Shown here: piece after piece, positions 1-5,157 of the stretch
Layout of the letters: every line of letters starts with the position of its first letter
Position numbering within the stretch: position 1 is the first letter of the stretch
Source of the DNA: an uncultured Thermoanaerobacterales bacterium
GTDB taxonomy: Bacteria; Bacillota; Clostridia; Christensenellales; UBA1242
Assembly (NCBI GenBank): GCA_900557695.1
Contig: USTP01000071.1
Location: 1 to 5,203, forward strand
Direction of reading: 5' to 3'
DNA: 5,203 nucleotides
Notes under the pieces: generated by a model
What the model saw: only the letters and a program-made list of their open reading frames with translations
Told to the model about the DNA's origin: nothing
Database searches by the model: none
Translations under genes and position numbers: made by a program

Positions 1-46
1 AGATGACGTCGAGTCTCGTGGGCTCGGAGATGTGTATAAGAGACAG
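1..46 (+). other. Nextera (Tn5) i7-side sequencing adapter, left end; not genomic
   Basis: Positions 1-4 (AGAT) match the end of the Illumina P7 tail. Positions 5-12 (GACGTCGA) fit an 8-base i7 index, read as TCGACGTC, which I recall as one of the Nextera XT v2 indices. Positions 13-27 are GTCTCGTGGGCTCGG, the i7-side adapter. Positions 28-46 are AGATGTGTATAAGAGACAG, the 19-bp Tn5 mosaic end. The stretch is the exact reverse complement of the last 46 bases, and the match stops exactly at the mosaic-end boundary, as expected for a ligated or tagmented adapter. It should be trimmed before the DNA is interpreted. Genomic sequence starts at 47. Confidence 0.98.
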
Positions 47-50
47 GTTT

Positions 51-383
51 TTAAATACTTTTGGTAACCACAATGTCTGCCCCAGTGTTTAGCACATTTT
101 TTATAACAATATCCCCAATTTTTGCAGTTTCTAGATAAACCTTATCAATTTCATCTAAAACCTTAAAAATAAGTTTTTTGTCTATAGGAATACTTGTTTT
201 CACGCTGGTTACCCCTTTTTTAGTGTGAACTAAAGCGGTGACCACTCTTTTAGGGCTAGTTACTTCTTCCTTGCCAAACTGCTCGCCACGAGCGCAGTTA
301 TTGCCGCTAACGCTATAACCGTTTTTTGTTTTTGTAACTGTTAAATTGCAACCCATTGGGCACATTATGCAGGTTAAATTCAT
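51..383 (-). CDS. DUF1667 four-cysteine protein, small subunit of the GlpA-like oxidoreductase
   Basis: A 110-residue protein, close to the usual DUF1667 length of about 120. The N-terminus carries C5-x2-C8-P-x-G-C12 and, after 17 residues, C30 in the motif NCARGE. This is the only strong motif, and it resembles the [4Fe-4S] motif at the N-terminus of molybdopterin oxidoreductases. Iron-sulfur binding is therefore likely but inferred. The rest is a short alpha/beta region ending in TGADIVVTKSI, which looks like a natural family C-terminus. No signal peptide or membrane segment is seen, so it is probably cytoplasmic. It is the last gene of the three-gene operon, starting 2 bases after the stop of the upstream FAD/NAD(P) oxidoreductase, with a GGAGGT ribosome site at 393-398, 9 bases before the ATG. 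From memory, DUF1667 proteins commonly follow these two oxidoreductases in Clostridia and Thermotogae. A role in electron transfer or assembly is inferred. The TAA stop (51-53) lies in genomic DNA, so the gene is complete despite the adapter 4 bases beyond. Confidence 0.9.
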   Translation of the reverse strand: MNLTCIMCPMGCNLTVTKTKNGYSVSGNNCARGEQFGKEEVTSPKRVVTALVHTKKGVTSVKTSIPIDKKLIFKVLDEIDKVYLETAKIGDIVIKNVLNTGADIVVTKSI

Positions 384-385
384 AA

Positions 386-1606
386 CTATTGAACCTCCAC
401 TATAATATCGCCATCTATATGTGATTTATCTATTTGCATTGTTAACATTTCGCCTGGCACACCTGCAAGAAGATATTTTTTTGCAATTTCTTTCCCTTGC
501 GACTTTGCCACGATAAAAGTTTTAGTAACTTTATTTTTAAGCCTAAACTTAACAGTTAACACATCTTCGTTTACATATGCCACGCTTGGAACAATATAGG
601 TTAAACCGTTGCCTATATTCACATTTATAGGTTTTTTAGTGTTTAATAAGCCGTTAACATAACGGCTAGCGCTTTTGCCAGCTTCTTCAGCTTCGGTGGC
701 AACATTGTCTACCAGGTCGTGGATATGAAGCACGTTTCCGCAGGTAAACACACTCTCGATATTTGTTTGGTAATACTCATCAATTTTTGCGCCATTTGTA
801 ACGCGCATGGTTTCAAGAAAGGGAAGAAGGTCGGTTTCAGGGGTTAGCCCCACCGAGAGGATTAGGGTATCACATTTTAAGAACTTCTTTGTTTCTTCAA
901 GGCGATTGTAGCTACTGTCTACCTGCCCATAATAAATACCCTCAACTCTATTTTCTCCAACAACATCAAAAACCGTTGTGTTAAACAGAAGAGGAATATT
1001 ATAGTCTTCAAGGCATTGAAGCACATTTCGCCTTAGCCCACTTGTTGTGCTATTTATTTCTAAAACTGCTTTAACTTTTGCTCCCTCAAAAGTAAGCCTT
1101 CTTGCCATAATTAGCCCTATGTCCCCGCTACCAAGAATAACTATTTCTTTTCCTGGAAGTTTTCCTAAAATGTTTACCATTTTTTGAGCCACGCCTGCAG
1201 TTAAAATGCCCTCTGGCCTAGTGCCAGTTAGCGTTATGTTTGCGGGAGTTTTTTCTCTAGCCCCAGTGGCTAAAATTATTGCTCCTGCCTGTATGGTTTG
1301 CTCGCCATTAGTGTTTATAATAGTAACTTTATGAGGCTCTATGTTTGTAACAAATGTGCTTGTTAAAACCTCAATATTTTTATTCTTTTTCACAAGTTTT
1401 TCAAAGCGATTTGCAAATTCTGGACCAGTTAGTTCCTCCTTAAAGTAGTGAAGTCCAAAGCCGTTGTGTATGCACTGGTTTAGTATTCCGCCAAGACTGT
1501 CATTTCTTTCTATAATAAGTGTTTTGCTTCCGCTATTAGCCGAGCCAAGAGCCGCAGCCATGCCTGCAGGGCCCCCACCAATAACCACAACATCTGTTTT
1601 AATCAT
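386..1606 (-). CDS. FAD/NAD(P)-dependent oxidoreductase (Pyr_redox_2), subunit of the glycerol-3-phosphate dehydrogenase complex
   Basis: A complete 406-residue, probably soluble flavoprotein. An N-terminal FAD Rossmann motif GGGPAG (10-15) is followed by E33 at the end of beta-2, the expected ribose-binding acid. ATGARE (113-118) is the usual second FAD motif. A second Rossmann motif, GSGDIG (159-164), is the NAD(P) site. SVGLTPETDL (251-260) and TCGNVLHIHDLVD (288-300) match the C-terminal FAD contact, where the CGN segment replaces the more common GD. Residues 325-406 form a beta-rich tail. There is no CxxxxC or CxxC redox disulfide; the conserved-looking segment GGILNQCIHNGFGL (39-52) has a single cysteine, C45. 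The fold matches the NAD-binding subunits paired with DAO-type dehydrogenases, such as the alpha subunits of proline and hydroxyproline dehydrogenases. The likely job is to take electrons from the GlpA-like subunit and pass them to NAD+ or another carrier; the acceptor is not shown by the sequence. Its ATG overlaps the upstream stop by one base (TAATG), which suggests translational coupling. AGGAGG at 1613-1618 lies 6 bases before the start. Confidence 0.93.
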   Translation of the reverse strand: MIKTDVVVIGGGPAGMAAALGSANSGSKTLIIERNDSLGGILNQCIHNGFGLHYFKEELTGPEFANRFEKLVKKNKNIEVLTSTFVTNIEPHKVTIINTNGEQTIQAGAIILATGAREKTPANITLTGTRPEGILTAGVAQKMVNILGKLPGKEIVILGSGDIGLIMARRLTFEGAKVKAVLEINSTTSGLRRNVLQCLEDYNIPLLFNTTVFDVVGENRVEGIYYGQVDSSYNRLEETKKFLKCDTLILSVGLTPETDLLPFLETMRVTNGAKIDEYYQTNIESVFTCGNVLHIHDLVDNVATEAEEAGKSASRYVNGLLNTKKPINVNIGNGLTYIVPSVAYVNEDVLTVKFRLKNKVTKTFIVAKSQGKEIAKKYLLAGVPGEMLTMQIDKSHIDGDIIVEVQ

Positions 1607-3024
1607 TATTTGCCTCCTCTAATGCTAGAAACTGCAATATTTGAACCGCTATTTTCTTTTAAAACTTCTTCTAGTGGCAGTTTTAATTTTTTTGAAATAA
1701 TTTCAGCAACTGGAAGCTTGCAAAAGCCGCCTTGGCATCTACCCATGCCAGCACGCACACGCCTTTTCACTGCATCTATAGAATTTATTTTAAGCGGCCT
1801 AGAAAGGGCAAAAAGTATGTCGCCCTCGGTTATATTTTCACATTTGCAAACAAGCTTTCCGTATGCCTTGTTCTTTTTTATAAGTTCGTTTTTTGCCTTA
1901 GTTGAAAGGTCTTTAAAAAGAAAATAAGGCTCTATAGTTTTTGTTTTAACAGTAGGGTTATATTTCAGCCCCATTAGCGAAAACACATACTCTGAAATAG
2001 CAGGCGTTGCCGAAAGACCAGGCGAACAAATACCAGCAAGCGTGGTAACGCCATCAACCTTTTTGCTGTTTTCAATAACGAAATCATCGCCCACTATGCA
2101 TCTAACGCCAGCAAAATTTCTTATGCTTTTTCGCAAATTTACTCCATTTAGTAAAGAAAAAGCCCTTTCTTTAACGCTATTTAGCCCAGAAAGTGTGGTT
2201 TTTGTTGATTGGTCGCTTTCATAACTTGTGGGGCCAACTAGAATATTCCCGTCAATTGTTGGAGTTATAAGCACCCCCTTTGAGGTTTTGCTAGGAAGAG
2301 GAAACACGGTGAGAGGGGTTAGGTTTTCCTCACTGTGGTCTAGAACATAGTATTCACCACGGCGAAATTCTATATCGTATTTTTCGCTACCAATTAGTTT
2401 TGCAACATCGTTCACTCCAGCCCCTGCGCAGTTAATAATTCTTTTTGAATAGATTTGTTGATTTGCATCTAAAGTAACAAAAATACCATTTTCCTTTTTA
2501 ATAGAAGAAATATTGAAGTTTAATAAAACGGTTGCCCCATTAACAATAGCTTCTTCCGCTAAACAAACAGTTAAAAGATAAGGGCTAACAATGTAGGCGT
2601 CCTTTGCGTATAGACCAATAGTTATTTCGCTTGCAAGGTTGGGAAGAAGTTTTAAAAGCTCAGATCTATTTAAAACCTGCAAATTTTTAACGCCGTTTGC
2701 TAAGCCACGCTTATATAGGGTTTCAACCGCCTCTTTGTTTGAGCCTATAACAACAGCGCCTCTTTTGGATAGAGGAACCGATAGCCTTTTACACATAGAA
2801 GGATACATTCTGTTGCCCTCAACATTAAGCTTTGCTTTTAGCGTTCCCTCTTTGGCATCAAAGCCAGCATGAACTAAGCCACTATTTGCTTTACTCGCAC
2901 CAGTTGCAACATCATTCGCCTTATCTATAAGGCACACGCTATAGCCCGAGCGAGCAAGATCGCTTGCTAGGCATGAGCCAACCGCCCCAGCGCCTATTAT
3001 TAAAACATCATAAATTTTGTTCAT
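1606..3024 (-). CDS. glpA: Anaerobic glycerol-3-phosphate dehydrogenase-like subunit (DAO fold plus BFD-type [2Fe-2S] domain)
   Basis: A 472-residue, probably cytoplasmic flavoprotein, likely oxidising sn-glycerol 3-phosphate to dihydroxyacetone phosphate. The FAD Rossmann motif GAGAVG is at 11-16 with D34 as the ribose-binding acid. GASKANSGLVHAGFD (42-56) is the characteristic early segment of GlpA-type DAO enzymes. Later DAO features are RRGEYYVLD, GVLITPTIDGNILVGPT, the AGVRC...DDFVIE stretch and GICSPGLSATPAISEY, which is very like GlpA. The C-terminus has a BFD-like [2Fe-2S] domain with cysteines C393-x-C395 and C430-x4-C435. It is shorter than E. coli GlpA (about 540 residues). A TTG at 3085-3087 would add 21 residues, but that extension crosses the -35 and -10 elements and has no ribosome site. 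The ATG at 3022-3024 has AGAGGT at 3029-3034, and its protein begins with the family-typical MNKIYDVLIIGAG. First gene of the operon. The DAO family also includes oxidases of other hydroxy and amino acids; the divergent glpK makes glycerol 3-phosphate the best substrate guess. Confidence 0.88.
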   Translation of the reverse strand: MNKIYDVLIIGAGAVGSCLASDLARSGYSVCLIDKANDVATGASKANSGLVHAGFDAKEGTLKAKLNVEGNRMYPSMCKRLSVPLSKRGAVVIGSNKEAVETLYKRGLANGVKNLQVLNRSELLKLLPNLASEITIGLYAKDAYIVSPYLLTVCLAEEAIVNGATVLLNFNISSIKKENGIFVTLDANQQIYSKRIINCAGAGVNDVAKLIGSEKYDIEFRRGEYYVLDHSEENLTPLTVFPLPSKTSKGVLITPTIDGNILVGPTSYESDQSTKTTLSGLNSVKERAFSLLNGVNLRKSIRNFAGVRCIVGDDFVIENSKKVDGVTTLAGICSPGLSATPAISEYVFSLMGLKYNPTVKTKTIEPYFLFKDLSTKAKNELIKKNKAYGKLVCKCENITEGDILFALSRPLKINSIDAVKRRVRAGMGRCQGGFCKLPVAEIISKKLKLPLEEVLKENSGSNIAVSSIRGGK

Positions 3025-3028
3025 TTTT

Positions 3029-3034
3029 ACCTCT
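3029..3034 (-). promoter_or_regulatory. Ribosome binding site deciding the glpA-like start
   Basis: On the minus strand this reads AGAGGT, four bases before the ATG at 3022-3024. It supports that ATG over the upstream in-frame TTG at 3087, which has no Shine-Dalgarno sequence. Confidence 0.75.
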
Positions 3035-3054
3035 AAAAACCAACTTACAATATT

Positions 3055-3083
3055 AGGATAATGCCACAAAAAAGTGTTGTCAA
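3055..3083 (-). promoter_or_regulatory. Predicted sigma-70/SigA promoter of the glpA-like operon
   Basis: On the minus strand a perfect -35 TTGACA (3083 to 3078) is followed by a 17-base spacer and TATCCT (3060 to 3055), which matches 4 of 6 bases of the -10 consensus. Transcription would start near 3048, giving a leader of about 24 bases that contains the AGAGGT ribosome site. The spacer contains one copy of the AAAAAAGTGTT repeat (plus-strand reading), so a protein bound there would block the promoter. The prediction is from motif and spacing only. Confidence 0.65.
3068..3078 (+). repeat. Direct repeat copy 1, AAAAAAGTGTT
   Basis: This 11-base sequence recurs exactly at 3099-3109, 31 bases away, or about three helical turns, so both copies face the same side of the DNA. 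Copy 1 lies within the -35/-10 spacer of the minus-strand promoter. The CAC just before it (3065-3067) gives an imperfect CAC-A6-GTG dyad, so it may be a weaker version of the inverted repeat at copy 2. Candidate half-operator; the binding protein is unknown. A-rich sequence makes chance A runs common, so the shared GTGTT is the informative part. Confidence 0.45.
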
Positions 3084-3092
3084 ACAAAAAAG

Positions 3093-3109
3093 AACACTAA
3101 AAAAGTGTT
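3093..3109. promoter_or_regulatory. Candidate operator: inverted repeat AACACT-N5-AGTGTT between the divergent promoters
   Basis: Two perfect 6-base arms, AACACT (3093-3098) and AGTGTT (3104-3109), flank five A residues. The dyad sits just upstream of the -35 of the minus-strand promoter and about 10 bases upstream of the weak plus-strand -35, so it could control both operons. Its right half belongs to the direct repeat AAAAAAGTGTT (3099-3109). T-rich runs follow on both strands, so it could also be read as a weak bidirectional hairpin. The stem has only two G-C pairs, and neither predicted transcript contains it, so the operator reading is preferred. Which regulator binds is not shown. Confidence 0.45.
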
Positions 3110-3118
3110 TTATTTTGT

Positions 3119-3146
3119 TTAACTTATTAAAATAAAATGTTATTAT
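3119..3146 (+). promoter_or_regulatory. Weak predicted promoter of glpK
   Basis: TTAACT (3119-3124; 4 of 6 to the -35 consensus), a 16-base spacer and TATTAT (3141-3146; 5 of 6 to the -10 consensus). The start would be near 3153, leaving a very short leader that still contains the ribosome site at 3155-3160. The region is very AT-rich and other -10-like hexamers occur, such as TAAAAT at 3128-3133 and 3133-3138, so the exact element is uncertain. Confidence 0.35.
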
Positions 3147-3154
3147 TAAAATAT

Positions 3155-3160
3155 AGGGGG
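3155..3160 (+). promoter_or_regulatory. Ribosome binding site deciding the glpK start
   Basis: AGGGGG lies six bases before the ATG at 3167-3169. The in-frame ATG at 3137 is upstream of this site, has no Shine-Dalgarno sequence of its own, and would add ten residues absent from glycerol kinases. Confidence 0.8.
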
Positions 3161-3166
3161 CAAGAT

Positions 3167-4630
3167 ATGGAGAAAAGATATATAGTTGGTCAAGATGCGG
3201 GAACAACCAGTGTTAGAAGCGTTGTTTATGACACTGTTACAAATAAGATTGTGGCATCTGCAAGCCAGGGGTTTAAGCAACACTATCCGCACGATGGGTG
3301 GGTAGAGCAAAACGCAGAAGAGGCGTATTTATCGCTTGTTTACACATATAAAAAGGCTGTTAGCGAAGCAAAGATTGATGCTAGCGAGATTTTAGCAGTT
3401 GGTCTTACTAACCAGAGAGAAACAGTTGTTGCGTGGAATAGGAAAACAGGCAAGCCAATCTATAACGCAATAGTTTGGCAGTGTAGAAGAACGGCAGACA
3501 AAGTAGAAAAGCTTTCAAAACAAACAAAAAAGAGAATAAAAGAACTCACAGGGCTTGTTGTTGACCCATATTTTAGCGCAAGCAAGATGCAGTGGATAAT
3601 GGAAAATGTTTTAGAAGCAAAAAAACTGCTTAAAGAAAACAATTTGTGCCTTGGAACTATAGATAGTTATATTGCCTATAAACTCACGGGAAGGTTTGTT
3701 ACCGACACTACTAATGCATCTAGAACAATGCTTTTTAATATCCACACGCTTGATTGGGATGACGAGCTTTTAAAACTTTGGGGCATTAAAAGAGAGTGCC
3801 TTGCCGAAATTATCTCTTCTGCTGAGAATGTGGGAGAAGTTAAAGAGTATGGCGGCGTTATGCTTTCTAGCGTTATTGGCGACCAGCAGGCAAGTTTAGT
3901 TGGCAACGGATGCTTGAAAAGCGGGCAAACCAAGATAACATACGGAACTGGTGGCTTTATGCTTATGAATGCAGGGGCAAAGCAGGTTAAGGGGACCGAC
4001 AGGCTTTTAACAACTGTTGCATATACTATAAATGGAGAAACTGCATACGCGCTAGAGGGTTCAATTTTTTCTGCCTGCTCGGCGCTTAACTGGGCAAGAT
4101 ATAATATAAAGCTGTTTGACAAAGTTGAAGACACGGAAAAAATGGCGTATCAGGTTGAGGGCAATGCGGGAGTGTATTTTGTTCCAGCGTTCACTGGGCT
4201 TGGAGCGCCATATTGGCTGCCAAATGCAAGAGGAGCCTTTGTTGGAATAAATTTTTCAGCTAATAAAAACCACATGGTTAGGGCCATTCTTGAAAGCTTT
4301 GCCTACCAGGCGGCAGCAATCGCTAGAGAGATGGAAAAGGCAGGCATTAAGCTTAAAAGCATAAAAGCGGATGGCGGCGGAAGCAAAAACAACTTTATTT
4401 TGCAGTTTTTGGCAGATATGCTTAATCTAGAGGTAACTAGAAGTGAAAGTAGCGAGTGCACTGTTCTTGGGGCTATATACCTAGCTGGTATAGCAAATAA
4501 TATATACACATTAGCCAAGATAGAAAAACTTGCAGAGGCTAAGAAAGTGTTTGTGCCAGCCATTGTAAAAAGTGAAAGAGAAAAACTTTTTGATGGTTGG
4601 GAAAATGCTGTGAAAAGTTGCAGCTTATGA
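3167..4630 (+). CDS. glpK: Glycerol kinase (FGGY family)
   Basis: A 487-residue cytoplasmic kinase, slightly shorter than typical GlpK (about 500), phosphorylating glycerol to sn-glycerol 3-phosphate with ATP. Phosphate-binding loop DAGTTS (10-15). Glycerol-contact residues by comparison with E. coli GlpK: R84 and E85 in NQRET, W104 in VWQCRRTA, Y135 in DPYFS, and D239 in GDQQ, the catalytic base. YGTGGFMLMN (259-268), PAFTGLGAPYW (340-350) and DGGGSKNN (402-409) complete the ATP-side motifs, and NASRTMLFNIHTLDWDD (183-199) is near-identical to E. coli. These diagnose glycerol rather than xylulose or gluconate kinase. Unusual points: the Gln of the common DQGTTS loop is Ala here. The segment before GDQQ (NVGEVKEYGG) lacks the histidine phosphorylated by HPr in Bacillus and Enterococcus GlpK and the Gly-Arg loop that binds fructose 1,6-bisphosphate in E. 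coli. The start is set by AGGGGG at 3155-3160. First gene of a plus-strand operon divergent from the glpA-like operon. Confidence 0.96.
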   Translation: MEKRYIVGQDAGTTSVRSVVYDTVTNKIVASASQGFKQHYPHDGWVEQNAEEAYLSLVYTYKKAVSEAKIDASEILAVGLTNQRETVVAWNRKTGKPIYNAIVWQCRRTADKVEKLSKQTKKRIKELTGLVVDPYFSASKMQWIMENVLEAKKLLKENNLCLGTIDSYIAYKLTGRFVTDTTNASRTMLFNIHTLDWDDELLKLWGIKRECLAEIISSAENVGEVKEYGGVMLSSVIGDQQASLVGNGCLKSGQTKITYGTGGFMLMNAGAKQVKGTDRLLTTVAYTINGETAYALEGSIFSACSALNWARYNIKLFDKVEDTEKMAYQVEGNAGVYFVPAFTGLGAPYWLPNARGAFVGINFSANKNHMVRAILESFAYQAAAIAREMEKAGIKLKSIKADGGGSKNNFILQFLADMLNLEVTRSESSECTVLGAIYLAGIANNIYTLAKIEKLAEAKKVFVPAIVKSEREKLFDGWENAVKSCSL

Positions 4631-4638
4631 GAGGTTTT

Positions 4639-5157
4639 ATGGAAAAAGAATATGAAATAATTATAGTTGGGGGAGGCCCTGCTGGGATATCAGCAGGCAT
4701 TTATGCTCACCGCGCTGGAGCAAAAACCCTTGTGTTTGACAGCGGTGCTTCAAATTTAGAAAGAACTAAGGTTTTGCAAAACTACTATGGCTTTGAAAGT
4801 ATTTCAGGCAAAGAGCTTAAAGAAAAAGGCATTAAGCAGTTTAAGGGCCTTGGTGGGGAAGTGGAAGAGGCTGAGGTTTTAAAAATAACTAAAGATTTTA
4901 GCAAAAATTGTTTTTTTGTTAAAACAGAATACGGCGAATATAGTTCAAAAGCGGTTATACTTTGCACTGGCTCTGGAAAGAAAAAAACAGTGGATGGATT
5001 AGAGAAGTATGAGGGAGAGAATGTTAGCTATTGCGCCGTGTGTGACGGTTTCTTTTATAGGGGCGAAACTGTTGCCGTTATTGGCTCTGGAAAGTTTGCG
5101 CTAAGCGAAGCGGAAGAGCTTTCAAAAATTGCAAAAAAGGTATATTTAATATCAAAT
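4639..5157 (+). CDS. Thioredoxin-reductase-like FAD/NAD(P) oxidoreductase, 3' end missing
   Basis: The first 173 residues of a protein whose family is about 300 long; the rest is lost at the fragment end. GGGPAG (11-16) is the FAD Rossmann motif. LQNYYGF (46-52) corresponds to the VENYPGF region of TrxB. CTGSG (109-113) is the second FAD motif. C132-A-V-C135-D-G is the redox-active CxxC of thioredoxin reductases. GSGKFALSEAEEL (149-161) begins the NAD(P) Rossmann domain, which breaks off just before the segment where TrxB carries the HRRxxxR NADPH motif. Cofactor preference is therefore not visible. It starts eight bases after the glpK stop, with AGAGG at 4630-4634 four bases before the ATG, so it is very probably co-transcribed with glpK. 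Its natural partner could be thioredoxin, a glutaredoxin-like protein or another carrier; none is encoded here. The reading frame runs on into the adapter and encodes LSLIHISEPTRLDVI, which is artefactual and must not be counted. Confidence 0.88.

Noticed and set aside
1610..1927. A 105-residue plus-strand frame opposite the BFD domain of the glpA-like gene.
   Set aside because: It is a shadow frame of a conserved gene and has no motif.
3030..3050. Possible catabolite-response (cre) site on the minus strand near the glpA-like start.
   Set aside because: It lacks the central CG and the right-hand half of the cre consensus.
3025..3087. N-terminal extension of the glpA-like protein from the TTG at 3087.
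   Set aside because: It crosses the predicted promoter, has no ribosome site, and the added residues do not fit a family whose members start just before the GxGxxG motif.
3116..3133. Possible Rex (NADH-sensing repressor) site around TTTAA-N4-TTAAA.
   Set aside because: Only about 10 of 14 positions fit the clostridial-type consensus as I recall it, and the region is so AT-rich that such a dyad is expected by chance.
3137..3166. GlpK start at the ATG at 3137.
   Set aside because: It lies upstream of the only good ribosome site (AGGGGG 3155-3160) and overlaps the predicted -10 region.
3676..4134. A 152-residue open frame on the minus strand inside glpK.
   Set aside because: It is the complement of a strongly conserved coding region, with low-complexity Ser/Pro/Leu content, no clear ribosome site and no recognisable domain.
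4303..4563. An 86-residue minus-strand frame with hydrophobic stretches inside glpK, possibly a small membrane protein.
   Set aside because: The hydrophobic content arises from complementing Glu/Lys-rich and Ala-rich glpK codons; nothing supports expression.
47..5157. tRNA, rRNA, CRISPR array, riboswitch or intrinsic terminator.
   Set aside because: Almost all of the insert is coding; the only non-coding stretch longer than a few bases is 3025-3166, which has no such structure beyond the weak dyad described.
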